64,000 nucleotides of DNA from Neobacillus sp. FSL H8-0543 (GCF_038592905.1 NZ_CP151943.1:1366501-1430500); one strand, 5' to 3'; positions 9,017-18,119 are shown, counted from the stretch's first letter. Program-made: numbers and translations. The notes: generated from the sequence alone by a model not told the origin.

Positions 9017-9283
9017 TTGAAAGAACGCTATTTTTTATACGATGATACAGAAAATACAAAGACCCGATTTGTCAGCTTTGTTGGTGATAATCAACGGTTT
9101 GATTTAGCGATTGTCCAGACAGACCGCCATTTTGGAAAACATCTTGTTTTAGATATGCAGGGAAGCCGCTTTGCCATCATCGGAGAAGATGACCTGCGTG
9201 AAGAAGGTTACCTAGAATATGCCTTTCAACTTAACGAAGAAGACGCAGAGGAATTACGTTCCTATTTGACAGAGTTATTATAA
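9017..9283 (+). CDS. DUF3055 / SAV0927-family small protein
   Basis: Acidic cytosolic protein of 88 residues (start of protein: MKERYFLYDDTENTKTR), recognised as the small DUF3055 family shared by bacilli and staphylococci. The start is TTG at 9017 with AAAGGGGACC upstream. There are no signal, membrane or catalytic motifs. The function is unknown. It is codirectional with the next small gene and near yutD. Confidence 0.75.
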   Translation: MKERYFLYDDTENTKTRFVSFVGDNQRFDLAIVQTDRHFGKHLVLDMQGSRFAIIGEDDLREEGYLEYAFQLNEEDAEELRSYLTELL

Positions 9284-9344
9284 GAAAAAAATCCCTCCTA
9301 TCTTTCACACCATTTTAGTTACACTATAAAAAAGGAGTGAAATC

Positions 9345-9626
9345 ATGGCGGATAATAACTCAAAAAGCTTTTTTGACTTGTCCAATGTGGAAAAACAGCA
9401 AAACTTCTTAACAGCTGAAGAATATCCTGAAGGCCCTTACGGTTCTCCAATTGGCGAAAACGAACCCGTTCAAAATAAAAGCACGGACTGGCAAGAAGGA
9501 CAGCGAAAATACAGCGCCTATAATTATGAATATAAATCCTTGCATCAAGATCTCCCCCGGCAAATGGACGGGGCCCATCCAACCCATGACGATTCAAAAT
9601 CGGATGAACAATCGCCATATAACTAG
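9345..9626 (+). CDS. Hypothetical small acidic cytosolic protein
   Basis: Hydrophilic protein of 93 residues starting MADNNSKSFFDLSNVEKQQ, rich in Asp, Glu, Gln, Pro and Tyr and likely disordered. ATG start behind an excellent AAGGAGTGAAATC site, so it is probably expressed. I think similar short proteins occur in other bacilli but cannot assign a named family. The stop codon is formed by the first bases of the CTAG repeat (AAC-TAG), so the present C-terminus may have been set by insertion or retention of that element. Confidence 0.65.
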   Translation: MADNNSKSFFDLSNVEKQQNFLTAEEYPEGPYGSPIGENEPVQNKSTDWQEGQRKYSAYNYEYKSLHQDLPRQMDGAHPTHDDSKSDEQSPYN

Positions 9627-9830
9627 AAAAGCTGATGCGCCCGTTTAGCGACGTATGGACTCCTCGAAAAAGCTAACGCTTTTTCTTCGTGCGATGATTA
9701 TGCTGCCGAAGCCTTCCTTGTGGAGCGCTCCGCATGAGATAAAGGAAACACGGAGCTATAGTCGATTCGATGTTGACTTATCGTAAGGAGGAGAGCGAAG
9801 TCCACTAGTCGCTGGGCGCTGAAGCTAGAC
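9623..9830. repeat. 208-bp CTAG-bounded structured repeat
   Basis: The ends CTAGAAAAGCTGATGCGCCC and GGGCGCTGAAGCTAG are inverted relative to each other. The pairing continues inward: GCGCCC/GGGCGC, AGCGAC/GTCGCT and GGACT/AGTCC. An internal perfect hairpin GAAAAAGC-TAAC-GCTTTTTC is also present. A decayed relative lies at 6116-6180. I recall similar CTAG...GGCGCTGGAGCTAG repeats in Bacillus intergenic DNA. It overlaps the stop codon of the upstream gene and lies between convergent genes. Confidence 0.7.
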
Positions 9831-9870
9831 AAATAAAAAGAAAGAAGGATCAGAATATCTGACCCTTCTT
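9831..9870 (-). terminator. Terminator of yutD
   Basis: The stem AAGAAGGGTCAG / CTGATCCTTCTT on the minus strand is followed by TTTCTTTTT. Confidence 0.85.
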
Positions 9871-10144
9871 ACTTTTTCACCTTTTTCAAAACAAAATAGG
9901 CACAGCCAAAATTACAGTATTCATACAAATATTCACTGATTGTACTGATTTTGGTATCAAACGTGGCTTTTTGATTTTGATCCTCAAAGAAGCCTTTTAA
10001 TCGAAGCTGACCGTAGCCCCAATCACCGACTATATAATCATACCTGGATAATATATCACTATAACGTGCCTTTAAGGCTTCCTCATTAAAACCATCTCTG
10101 TGCTCTTGAACTATTTCATAATTCGTCCCGTTAATAATAATCAT
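9869..10144 (-). CDS. yutD: YutD family protein
   Basis: Cytosolic protein of 91 residues carrying the YutD family signature RYSDILSRYDYIVGDWGYGQLRL... (residues about 23-45, only part quoted). A short C-terminal segment holds one cysteine before an aromatic stretch. ATG at 10144 is preceded by GTGGGGTGATTTTC; the longer reading upstream has no ribosome site. YutD-like proteins are broadly conserved in Firmicutes, but no role is assigned with certainty. Its stop overlaps its own terminator hairpin. Confidence 0.85.
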   Translation of the reverse strand: MIIINGTNYEIVQEHRDGFNEEALKARYSDILSRYDYIVGDWGYGQLRLKGFFEDQNQKATFDTKISTISEYLYEYCNFGCAYFVLKKVKK

Positions 10145-10259
10145 GAAAATCACCCCACATATTCCAGCCATTCTTAATACCCATTATAACCGATTCACCA
10201 TCAATTACTAAGAAAAAAAATCGGATAATTGGCTATTCTAAGGAATGGAGGTGTTTTTA

Positions 10260-10889
10260 TTGAAAAAAAGATTCATTATTTTAGGCTTAGGTTTGATTAT
10301 CGCAACAACAGGCTGCACTCAGGACATGGCAAACCGTGATGTTTATGAAGAAAGCGGCAATACAATAAATGTAAATAATAAAAGAAATGAGCTCTATCGT
10401 GAGGGCGGAAGCAAGAATGTCCAAAATATGAGTAATGATTATGGCTTTGTCCGTCATCAGAAGAGTCCGGTAGAGGGTGATCAAGGTGGCTCTGAGCATT
10501 ACGCTACAATTGACCGTGAGCAGGTCGCGAATATTATTAGCACGCTTAGTACTGATATTCCAAATGTGAATGATGTCGCTACCCTTGTTACCGACCAAGA
10601 GGTTTTAATCGCCTATAATTCAGATACAAAGGACCGTAACAGTACTGCTGACCAAGTTAAAAGGACCGCGATGTCTGTTGTTCCTGGATATTACCATGTA
10701 TATGTTTCAGACGACAAAGGCCATATGAGAGATGTCGAAAATTTATCAAATCTTAATACAACAAGCAGAAATGCAAGAAATTCTGTAAAACATTTAATCC
10801 AATTGATGAAAAAATCCCCCCAAGGAAAACCAATAGACGAAAATGAAGACGAGAATGGTGCTTCAAAAGAAGATAATAAAAACAAATAA
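10260..10889 (+). CDS. yutC: YhcN/YlaJ-family sporulation lipoprotein
   Basis: Lipoprotein of 209 residues. The N-terminus is KKRFIILGLGLIIATTGC, a signal ending in a lipobox cysteine at about residue 19. The mature part contains the YhcN/YlaJ core (REQVANIISTLSTDIPNVNDVATLVTD..., partly quoted) and a charged Glu/Asp/Lys tail. TTG at 10260 is used with GGAGG eight bases upstream; the ATG at 10245 overlaps that site. By family and position (yutD-yutC-yutB order) it is probably a spore membrane lipoprotein. It is followed by tandem array 1. Confidence 0.78.
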   Translation: MKKRFIILGLGLIIATTGCTQDMANRDVYEESGNTINVNNKRNELYREGGSKNVQNMSNDYGFVRHQKSPVEGDQGGSEHYATIDREQVANIISTLSTDIPNVNDVATLVTDQEVLIAYNSDTKDRNSTADQVKRTAMSVVPGYYHVYVSDDKGHMRDVENLSNLNTTSRNARNSVKHLIQLMKKSPQGKPIDENEDENGASKEDNKNK

Positions 10890-10960
10890 AAATGTGGAAA
10901 AAGTTCATGAGGTAAATATCGACCTAATGTGACTGTAAAAGGAAAATTGATGCTCGTTGG

Positions 10961-11303
10961 GGCAAATGGTGAGATCTATTTGACCAAAAAAAGAAAAAAG
11001 TACTTTACGGGCAAATGGTGAGACCCCATTTTACCCAAAAAAGAAAAAAAGGACTTTACTGGCAAATGGCAACGCACCATTTTACCCAAAAAGGAAAAAA
11101 GATACTTTACGGGCAAATGGCAACGCACCATTTTACCCAAAAAGGAAAAAAGATACTTTTCGGGCAAATGGCAACGCACCATTTTACCCAAAAAGAAAAA
11201 AAGGACTTTTCGGGCAAATGGCAACGCACCATTTTACCCAAAAAGGAAAAAAAATACTTTTCGGGCAAATGGCAACGCACCATTTTACCCAAAAAGGAGA
11301 AAA
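10961..11303. repeat. Tandem array 1: seven units of about 51 bp
   Basis: Units start (GGCAAATGG) at 10961, 11010, 11061, 11112, 11163, 11213 and 11264. The first two are diverged and the last five nearly identical. Each unit can fold as a hairpin: GGGCAAATGG, 7-base loop CAACGCA, then CCATTTTACCC. A purine-rich stretch with AAAAAGGAAAAAAG links the hairpins. The array lies between yutC (+) and lipA (-) and ends at a terminator. Because 51 is divisible by 3, several frames stay open, but there is no sign of a real protein. Confidence 0.93.
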
Positions 11304-11338
11304 GAGGAGTTCAGCCATAACGGTCTGACTCCTCTTTT
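11304..11338 (+). terminator. Terminator closing array 1
   Basis: The stem GAGGAGT(T)CAG / CTGACTCCTC is followed by TTTT. It would end transcripts coming through the array from yutC. Confidence 0.7.
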
Positions 11339-11426
11339 ATCTAGCCGAAGTAGCTAGATTCTTAGTAAGCTTCTGAATCGGAACAACAAACTGTGTCTGA
11401 TCCATTGAAATTAAACTATTCTGTTC

Positions 11427-12344
11427 CTATGCTTCTTTCGCCTCTTTTTCTCCCAGCAATTGTTTGTGCTTCGCAGCGGCATTAACTTGCTCATCCGCAT
11501 GATAGGAGGAGCGTACTAAAGGACCTGCTTCACAGTGGCTAAAACCCTTGCTAATTGCAATTTCACGCAATTCGGCAAACTCCTCTGGGCTGTAATACTT
11601 TTCAACCTTTAAATGGCTCCTGGACGGCTGTAAATACTGTCCGATTGTCATAATATCAACCTCATTTGCCCTTAGATCTTCCATAACCTCAATGATTTCC
11701 TCTTTTGTCTCGCCAAGGCCAATCATTAAGCTTGATTTTGTTGGAATGGTTGGCTGCATACGTTTTGCTCGAAGTAAAAATTCAAGGGAACGGTCATATT
11801 TCGCACGGGCTCTCACTCTTGGGGTCAGGCGTCTGACCGTCTCAATATTATGATTTAGGATATCAGGTTTTGCATCCATTAATATCGCCAAATTTTCTTC
11901 CCTGCCTCCCATATCAGATGGAAGAACTTCAATACTCGTAAATGGATTTTTCCTGCGGATGGCCCTGACTGTTTCTGCAAAAACAGCTGCTCCACCATCT
12001 TTTAAATCATCACGCGCTACCGCTGTAATAACTGCATGCTTTAAATTCATTAGTTGAACAGAATCTGCCACTCTTTCTGGTTCTTGTAGGTCTAGTTCCG
12101 ATGGCTGTCCTGTTTTAACAGCACAAAAGCGACAGGCACGCGTACATATATCACCGAGAATCATAAATGTTGCCGTCCGTCTTTCAGCCCAGCACTCATG
12201 AATATTAGGACATCTTGCTTCCTCACAAACCGTATGTAAGTTTTTTTCGCGCATCATTTTTTTCAAGCCTGTATATTCCTTATTAGTATTTAACTTTATT
12301 TTTAACCATTCAGGTTTTCTTACAAAATCTTCTTTCTTACTCAT
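11427..12344 (-). CDS. lipA: Lipoyl synthase (radical SAM)
   Basis: Inserts two sulfurs into protein-bound octanoyl groups to make lipoate. The 305 residues contain the N-terminal cysteine set [12 protein letters not shown] (auxiliary cluster) and the radical-SAM motif CTRACRFC. The C-terminal [10 protein letters not shown] contributes the serine ligand of the auxiliary cluster. ATG at 12344 lies behind AGAGGTGG, while the GTG three codons upstream is inside that site. B. subtilis lipA was yutB, and it neighbours lytH there as well. Lipoate made here would serve GcvH (34.1 kb) and the 2-oxoacid dehydrogenases. Confidence 0.97.
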   Translation of the reverse strand: MSKKEDFVRKPEWLKIKLNTNKEYTGLKKMMREKNLHTVCEEARCPNIHECWAERRTATFMILGDICTRACRFCAVKTGQPSELDLQEPERVADSVQLMNLKHAVITAVARDDLKDGGAAVFAETVRAIRRKNPFTSIEVLPSDMGGREENLAILMDAKPDILNHNIETVRRLTPRVRARAKYDRSLEFLLRAKRMQPTIPTKSSLMIGLGETKEEIIEVMEDLRANEVDIMTIGQYLQPSRSHLKVEKYYSPEEFAELREIAISKGFSHCEAGPLVRSSYHADEQVNAAAKHKQLLGEKEAKEA

Positions 12345-12512
12345 TTTTCCCACCTCTTTATGAATGTTTCTTCTATTGCCACTTTATCATAAGGAAATTT
12401 GAACAACAAGGTGTTAGGATTTTGAAATTACCATTTATTAACCATAATGAAAAACGGAAGAAACCACAAACTAAGGAAGTACATTAATTGGAATTGGAAG
12501 GAGGATTTTCGC

Positions 12513-13499
12513 GTGCGGGTATTTCTGATAATTGGAACTTTCCTAATAATCCTGAGCGCTTTTCCATTCTGGGATGCTCATGCGAATGAGCCTGATGAAT
12601 ATCAGGAAAGAATGAAACTATACAACAAAGTAGAAACGGTTACGCAAATCCCTTGGTATTACCTGGCAGCGATTGATCAATACGAGAGAAATATCCGTCA
12701 AGTTCGCAGAGACTTACCAAAAGCGGAAAGTATTATCGGGATATATTTCACACCTGAAAAATGGGCTGGTCAATTAAACCCTAATCCTTCTGAAGAAAAT
12801 CCGGCAATTATCCAGTACTTTAATGGAATGGGCGTTGACGGGGATGGAGATGGAAAAGCAAGCTTAAAAAGTGATGAGGATGTTCTTTTTGCTTTTGCTA
12901 ATTATCTTTTATCCTATGGAACAGACCAAGATAACATAAAAATTGGTTTATGGAATTATTATCATCGGGACAAAACAGTAGGAATTATTTCAGGCAAAGC
13001 TCAAGTATACCGGCATTTCGGCCGGTTGAAATTAGATCAGCATGCATTTCCTGTCCCCATCCGCAGTAATCATAGTTACCGCAGCACATGGGGAGACGCA
13101 CGAGGGTTTGGTGGCAGAAGAATGCATGAGGGGACAGATATTTTTGCGGGCTATGGGGTACCCGTACGAGCAACCAACTATGGAATCGTTGAAATGAAAG
13201 GCTGGAACCGTTTCGGTGGCTGGCGAGTAGGAATTCGTGACATTAATAATACGTATCACTATTTCGCCCACCTTAGCGGCTTTGCCAACGGCTTAAAGGT
13301 TGGTCAAATAGTTGAACCTGGGACAATTATTGGTGGTGTAGGCAGCTCGGGTTATGGACCTCCAGGCACATCTGGAAAATTCCCACCACATCTTCATTAT
13401 GGTATGTACAAGGATAACGGCTATACAGAATGGTCGTTTGACCCCACTCCACATTTACGTTTGTGGAAAAGGCAGGAAATTCAAGCTAAAAAAAATTAG
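12513..13499 (+). CDS. lytH: Sporulation L-Ala-D-Glu endopeptidase, M23 family
   Basis: Secreted zinc peptidase of about 328 residues that trims peptide side chains of spore cortex peptidoglycan. It has an N-terminal hydrophobic signal (VFLIIGTFLIILS), a middle domain with the PWYYLAAIDQYERN motif and a C-terminal M23 domain. Zinc ligands are visible in HEGTDIF (HxxxD) and PPHLHYG (HxH). GTG at 12513 follows GGAAGGAGG at ideal spacing and gives nearly the B. subtilis length. An ATG 22 codons upstream (12447) is also in frame but has no ribosome site. A strong terminator follows. Confidence 0.92.
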   Translation: MRVFLIIGTFLIILSAFPFWDAHANEPDEYQERMKLYNKVETVTQIPWYYLAAIDQYERNIRQVRRDLPKAESIIGIYFTPEKWAGQLNPNPSEENPAIIQYFNGMGVDGDGDGKASLKSDEDVLFAFANYLLSYGTDQDNIKIGLWNYYHRDKTVGIISGKAQVYRHFGRLKLDQHAFPVPIRSNHSYRSTWGDARGFGGRRMHEGTDIFAGYGVPVRATNYGIVEMKGWNRFGGWRVGIRDINNTYHYFAHLSGFANGLKVGQIVEPGTIIGGVGSSGYGPPGTSGKFPPHLHYGMYKDNGYTEWSFDPTPHLRLWKRQEIQAKKN

Positions 13500-13510
13500 A
13501 GCTTAGTGTG

Positions 13511-13545
13511 ACTTCCCCCCATTTAATCGTGATGGGGGGAAGTTT
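13511..13545. terminator. Terminator between lytH and yunB
   Basis: The stem ACTTCCCCCCAT / ATGGGGGGAAGT is followed by TTT and lies between convergent genes. Confidence 0.85.
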
Positions 13546-13556
13546 ACTGTCGACTG

Positions 13557-14327
13557 TTATTGATTTTCTGGCAGCTCGGGAAGTTGAATGGACGGGATCG
13601 CGCCACCGCCCCCATTATAAAATTGCGGTACATCCCCCTGTATCAAGGAGTTCCCAACTGGAATACTTTGCTCAATTTTTGTTATTTCCGTTGCAAATGG
13701 GGTAATAATTTGAACCGACACTTCTATATGAATAAAAACATCCACCCATGTGTTATTAATTCCCATTGGCTTTGATTCAATTTTAACATCTGGACGAACA
13801 TCACCAATCGCAGTGAACTTCACAGGAATTTTCGGTCCCAAATTTCCTAATAAGGCAATTTGCGTTGCTTGCCCTAATGGAACATACCAAACGATACCAT
13901 CTGAAGCTGCCGTTTCATCAGTCTCAATTTCCACATCTGTTAGCTGTTCCAGTGTTGCAAGATCACCGCTTTTCGCGGTTCTTAAATTTTTTTGAATTTG
14001 TGTTGTAGTTTCTGCCAATACGCGATTAATTAAATCGGTATTAAGCTTTGCGTTGGAGGCTTTTCCATTAGTACTTGGTATAAACTCAATGACCTCATCT
14101 TCTTCGCCAATATTTGTTGTTCTTTTAGTAATCGCCTTATTAATAACAATCGCTGCAATATTTCTAGTTTCTGATTCGGCAATTTGCATTAATGTTGGTT
14201 CAATCCCCTTATTCACAATCCAAATTCCGAAAGCTGTTGATAAAAGAAAAAATACGAATGATAACAGCATGACATATCGAAAAGGTAACGGGCCACGTCT
14301 CGAGCGCCGCACACGAAATTTAGCCAA
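13557..14327 (-). CDS. yunB: Sporulation protein YunB
   Basis: Protein of 256 residues with one N-terminal membrane segment (about residues 17-38) and a large outer domain. The arrangement resembles SpoIIR-like and YunB proteins of the mother-cell sporulation programme. Characteristic stretches include IVWYVPLGQATQIALLGNLG and GDVPQFYNGGG near the C-terminus. The start is TTG behind GGGGGTGATT. In B. subtilis yunB is sigma-E controlled and needed for efficient sporulation; the exact role is unknown. Confidence 0.88.
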   Translation of the reverse strand: MAKFRVRRSRRGPLPFRYVMLLSFVFFLLSTAFGIWIVNKGIEPTLMQIAESETRNIAAIVINKAITKRTTNIGEEDEVIEFIPSTNGKASNAKLNTDLINRVLAETTTQIQKNLRTAKSGDLATLEQLTDVEIETDETAASDGIVWYVPLGQATQIALLGNLGPKIPVKFTAIGDVRPDVKIESKPMGINNTWVDVFIHIEVSVQIITPFATEITKIEQSIPVGNSLIQGDVPQFYNGGGGAIPSIQLPELPENQ

Positions 14328-14384
14328 GTTAAATCACCCCCTACAAGAATGTATGCAAAAAAAGGATGAACTAGCCTAAAAATA

Positions 14385-14415
14385 AGAAAAAGCCTGCAGC
14401 ATCTGCAAGCTTTTA
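14385..14415 (-). terminator. Terminator of yunC
   Basis: On the minus strand AAGCTTGCAG pairs with CTGCAGGCTT, followed by TTTTTCTTATT. Confidence 0.75.
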
Positions 14416-14715
14416 TATCATTTTTAGCAAGGCATCCTTGCCAATCATTCCTTTGGTTATTCCTAATTCCTCTGCCTCTAGAGTAACGGACTCTAACGGG
14501 GCGTTAAGAAGCTGTTCAACCGTTCTTACCCCTACGGCTCTTCCAGCAATGATTTTACGATCCTTTAATTTCGCGTTTAATAAATTTACATCTAAAGCAC
14601 CGCACATGATATATCCTTTATCACTACTTACCGTTAACAGCGTTGTTTTCGGCAGCAAAACAGTAACAGCTAAAAACGTATGGCCGTTAATCTCGACTGG
14701 TGAAAGTTCGATCAA
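14413..14715 (-). CDS. yunC: YunC family protein (DUF1805)
   Basis: Small protein of 100 residues with the DUF1805 core GYIMCGALDVNLLN (about residues 34-47) and KIIAGRAVGVRTVEQLL. TTG at 14715 lies 8 bases after GGGAG; a GTG three codons upstream overlaps the ribosome site. The length and start agree with B. subtilis YunC. Structures exist for the family but no biochemical role is established. It is downstream of yunD on the same strand. Confidence 0.88.
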   Translation of the reverse strand: MIELSPVEINGHTFLAVTVLLPKTTLLTVSSDKGYIMCGALDVNLLNAKLKDRKIIAGRAVGVRTVEQLLNAPLESVTLEAEELGITKGMIGKDALLKMI

Positions 14716-14771
14716 AATTCTCACTCCCTTCTCTTCTTAGATTATGAAGGGAAGGGAGGATTCGTGTATAG

Positions 14772-16124
14772 CTAGGCCCTATTTTTCAGCTTCCAGCTTA
14801 AAATATCTCGCAGAAATTCAGGCAGAAAATAATCCTTTTTCTTATTAGATAAGACATTTGTAAAAAAGTGACCAAACGTAAACATATCAGGGAGTGCAAT
14901 TGTATAATTTTGCGCTAAATCTAGTTGGATCTCATTAATATAAATGCAACTATCCTTAAAAATAAGGCGGTCATATATACTTGCTCCCATTACTGTTCCT
15001 CTAAAACCCAGTCCGGTTACGAGTCGATTTGGCCAGGTTTCATCCTCCGTTTCAAGCAACAATTCCTTTAGTTCCCTGCCAGTAAGCATTATTTTACAAG
15101 GATTTATTGGATGCGGACAAATAGTAAGCAAATCAAACTTCGTCACTTTTCCTGATAAGGAGCCTAAAAGAAGACCAGCGTTAATAAAGGCACAATCTGC
15201 CTCGCACCACTCTCTTAGGGCACTGCACAGTATACGGGAAAGCTCCGTCTCCTGATAAGGATCGTGCTCTAGTGGCTGTTTCAGGGTTACAATTTCTTGT
15301 TTTAATAGTTTCTTCCCTTTTCGAAATAGTTCCTTTGATATTGTTTTTTCATCTGGGAGGACCGGAAGAGCCAAAACATCATATAACTGAGCTTCTTTAC
15401 TTTGGAGTGTCTTGTTTACATCGACACTAAGGGTTACATGACCTACAAATTTCCCATGCTTTCCTGCCCCTGCCAGGAGCGTATGACCGACTAGCTTTCC
15501 ATCTGGGAGATTATGGTGGGTGTGCCCGCCCAGAATGACATCGACCTCAGGGCATTCGGCAGCTATTTGCTCATCGTGATTCAGTCCAAGATGGGAGAGC
15601 ACTATGATTACATCTGACTTTTCTTTTATTAGAGGAATCCACTTTTTCAATTCTGCTATAGGTTCAGTTAATTCCCAGCCAAGCAGTTCATAAAGAAGCT
15701 GGAAATGAGCCGTTACCCCAATAACACCGAGCCGTGTCCCCTGTTTCGTCTGATAAATTTTATAAGGTTTCAGCCATTCTGGATGCCTTTTTGTTTTTTT
15801 ATAGAGATTAGCTGCGAGAACCTCGAAGTTTGCATCATCATATAAATGGTCTAATGCTTCGAAGGGGAAGTTAATTCCCTCATTATTTCCTATTGTTACG
15901 GCATCATAAAGACTTTGGTTTAACAGCTCAATATTCCCCTGGCCTGCCGTTCCCTCAGATAATGGGTGCCACCGATCGATAAAGTCACCGATATCAAATA
16001 GAAAGAACTCTTCCCCTTGCATTGCGTGACTTGTTCTCTGACCTGTTAAAAAATGATGAATTCGCGGCCAGCGCTTTAAATGACTATGAAGGTCATTTGT
16101 ATGATAAATATGAATGCTTTCCAT
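14772..16124 (-). CDS. yunD: YunD, 5'-nucleotidase/UshA-type metallophosphoesterase
   Basis: Protein of 450 residues with two domains. The N-terminal metallophosphoesterase has the metal-binding motifs HTNDLHSH (about residue 8), FDIGDFIDRW, IGNNEG, VLSHLG and GGHTHH. The C-terminal part resembles the 5'-nucleotidase substrate-specificity domain. Unlike UshA it lacks a signal peptide, so it is probably cytoplasmic, as for B. subtilis YunD. It begins a minus-strand run with yunC. The substrate is not known from the sequence; nucleotides or cyclic nucleotides are possible. Confidence 0.88.
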   Translation of the reverse strand: MESIHIYHTNDLHSHLKRWPRIHHFLTGQRTSHAMQGEEFFLFDIGDFIDRWHPLSEGTAGQGNIELLNQSLYDAVTIGNNEGINFPFEALDHLYDDANFEVLAANLYKKTKRHPEWLKPYKIYQTKQGTRLGVIGVTAHFQLLYELLGWELTEPIAELKKWIPLIKEKSDVIIVLSHLGLNHDEQIAAECPEVDVILGGHTHHNLPDGKLVGHTLLAGAGKHGKFVGHVTLSVDVNKTLQSKEAQLYDVLALPVLPDEKTISKELFRKGKKLLKQEIVTLKQPLEHDPYQETELSRILCSALREWCEADCAFINAGLLLGSLSGKVTKFDLLTICPHPINPCKIMLTGRELKELLLETEDETWPNRLVTGLGFRGTVMGASIYDRLIFKDSCIYINEIQLDLAQNYTIALPDMFTFGHFFTNVLSNKKKDYFLPEFLRDILSWKLKNRA

Positions 16125-16145
16125 GCTTTTTTGCTCATTCCTTTT

Positions 16146-16967
16146 TTAACCAAAGATTCCTTGATAAATTAATCGTATGCCGACAACTATTAAAACCGTA
16201 CGTAATAATATGACAATTGTTTTGCTTTTTAGTTTAGAATTTAACAGGACGCCTATTTTTGCACCAATCCACGCCCCTGGAACTAGTGCTAATGCCAGAA
16301 ACCAATCGACATTGCCCAAGGTTATATGTGTAATCGAGCTTAGGACCGATGTTGGTAGAATCATAAACATCGATGTTGCTGTGGCCACATGGGGTGGGAA
16401 GAAAAAGAATAAGATCATTGTCGGTACCATTAAAGAGCCGCCGCCAACCCCTAATATTCCTGACAGAAAGCCAACGACAAATGCAATAATTACTGCCATT
16501 AACGGGTTAAAACCATATTCAAATGTCTTACCTGTGTTATCAGTAAAATTCCTGACAATCCCTTTATCTTTTCGATAAGGTATAGGTTTAAATTTATCTT
16601 TTAAAAATAAGACAATTGAAACGAGGAGGATAAATACGCCAAAAAAGATATTAAAGGATTGCAAATTTAATGCTTCCGTCACCCACGCACCGAGAATACT
16701 GCCAGGGCCACTGCCAATTAGAAAAATTAACCCTGCTTTATAATCAACAATTTTGTATTTCATATAGGCTAAGGTCGATGAAAGCCCTGTAAAGATCATT
16801 GTGAACAGCGATGTACCTACCGCTACCTGCGGGGTAACATGTCCGAATCCTGACAAGGTAGCTAAATAAAGCAAGGAGGGGACAATAATAATACCCCCAC
16901 CAAGGCCAATCAATGACCCGAGCGAACTAGCTGCAACCCCAATTAAAACTAAAAGAATCCATTCCAT
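16146..16967 (-). CDS. yunE: TauE/SafE family membrane transporter YunE
   Basis: Integral membrane protein of 273 residues with about eight hydrophobic segments in two related halves. Each half carries the family glycine motif: LIGLGGGIIIVPSLLY (about residues 20-35) and LGVGGGSLMVPTMIL (about 173-187). The family exports or imports small organosulfur or sulfonate anions such as sulfite; this substrate is unknown. ATG behind GAAGGAGAAAA. It lies 12 bp after yunF and is likely co-transcribed with it. Confidence 0.9.
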   Translation of the reverse strand: MEWILLVLIGVAASSLGSLIGLGGGIIIVPSLLYLATLSGFGHVTPQVAVGTSLFTMIFTGLSSTLAYMKYKIVDYKAGLIFLIGSGPGSILGAWVTEALNLQSFNIFFGVFILLVSIVLFLKDKFKPIPYRKDKGIVRNFTDNTGKTFEYGFNPLMAVIIAFVVGFLSGILGVGGGSLMVPTMILFFFFPPHVATATSMFMILPTSVLSSITHITLGNVDWFLALALVPGAWIGAKIGVLLNSKLKSKTIVILLRTVLIVVGIRLIYQGIFG

Positions 16968-16979
16968 AATTTTCTCCTT

Positions 16980-17825
16980 CTAAAATAAATCTAACTGCCG
17001 TGGTGCAAGTCCGTCATACTCTAACTTTAAGAGGTCAATCATCTCTTTTGCATTATCGGCTGCATCTCCGCCAGAATTGTTGTTAAACAGCACATATAGA
17101 TTAGCAGAATCTACTGCTAATTTCCGGATGGAATTTGCCCATTCTTCGAGCTCCTGATTATTATAGCGATAGAGATAGCGGACCTCACGCCAATTTTCTG
17201 CATTCCGCTTTTGCCAGCCATACACATTACGACCATGAAAACGTATCAGTAGCTTTTCCGGGTCTATCGCTTCTAATACGGTCGGAATGGACCCTTCTCC
17301 CGATTGTGGCTCATCACAAATGCTGTGAATCCATTTTTCAGCCTTCATAAAATCGAGCGTTTGTTGACGATACCGGGGCGCAAACCAAGATTGGTGTCTA
17401 AACTCCAATGCACAAGGAATCTCTCCCATTTCATTTTTGCACCATCTTAAGTAATTGACGTTTTCACGCTGACAAGCAAACCATGGCGGGAATTGAAACA
17501 ATACCATTGCTAATTTATTTTTCTCTATGTAGGGTTCAAGTGAATCTTTAAAGGCCATGAACATCTCTTGTTTATTTTCAAAAGGAATCTCATCGCGCTG
17601 ATGCCCAGTCATCGCCTGATAGGCTTTGACTATGAACTGAAAGGAGTCTGGAGTCTCATTGACCCACTTTTCGGCATTCCGCTTCGGTTGTATCGCATAA
17701 AAGGCAGAATCAACTTCCACAGTTGGAAAATAACCAGCATATTCCTTGAGTTTATTCCTAGATGAAGTTTGATTCGTATATAAACTATCATGGTCTCCCC
17801 ACCCCGTTACACCAATATAAATCAA
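16980..17825 (-). CDS. yunF: DUF72 family protein YunF
   Basis: TIM-barrel-like DUF72 protein of 281 residues. Recognisable blocks are IGVTGWGDHDSLY at the N-terminus, the VEVDSAFYAIQP strand, CALEFRHQSWF, LLIRFHGRNVYGW and the C-terminal VLFNNNSGGDAADNA. TTG at 17825 is spaced 5 bp from GGAGGTGA; a GTG three codons earlier lies inside that site. The family resembles endonuclease-IV-like barrels but has no proven activity. It is followed directly by yunE. Confidence 0.88.
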   Translation of the reverse strand: MIYIGVTGWGDHDSLYTNQTSSRNKLKEYAGYFPTVEVDSAFYAIQPKRNAEKWVNETPDSFQFIVKAYQAMTGHQRDEIPFENKQEMFMAFKDSLEPYIEKNKLAMVLFQFPPWFACQRENVNYLRWCKNEMGEIPCALEFRHQSWFAPRYRQQTLDFMKAEKWIHSICDEPQSGEGSIPTVLEAIDPEKLLIRFHGRNVYGWQKRNAENWREVRYLYRYNNQELEEWANSIRKLAVDSANLYVLFNNNSGGDAADNAKEMIDLLKLEYDGLAPRQLDLF

Positions 17826-18119
17826 CCCCGTCACCTCCGACTGCTAATCATAGCATATCGTTATTTTGAATTGTATGCTAGTTGCACGTAAATACTATTT
17901 AGAAATGGTCGCAATTTCGGTCTCGCGGATATATCTTGTTTTTCGCGGATAAATGCTCACTTGCTCGTAACAAAATTTACATATTTGAAACAAACTCGAA
18001 TTAACTAAATGAATTGGTGATTTATACGTCCAGCGCTTGATATTAGTGCTCTTCTTTTTTTTGGACTCTAATTGTAAACTCATTATTTAGTGCAAATGCA
18101 CAATATAATTTGTTAGATT

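Noticed and set aside
10976-11320. Long open readings on both strands through array 1
   Set aside because: They arise because the unit is 51 bp, a multiple of three. The peptides are simple repeats, have no ribosome sites and occur in several frames at once.
17895-18083. 62-codon minus-strand reading upstream of the glycerate permease
   Set aside because: It lacks a ribosome site, crosses the TCGCGGATA repeats and has no recognisable features.
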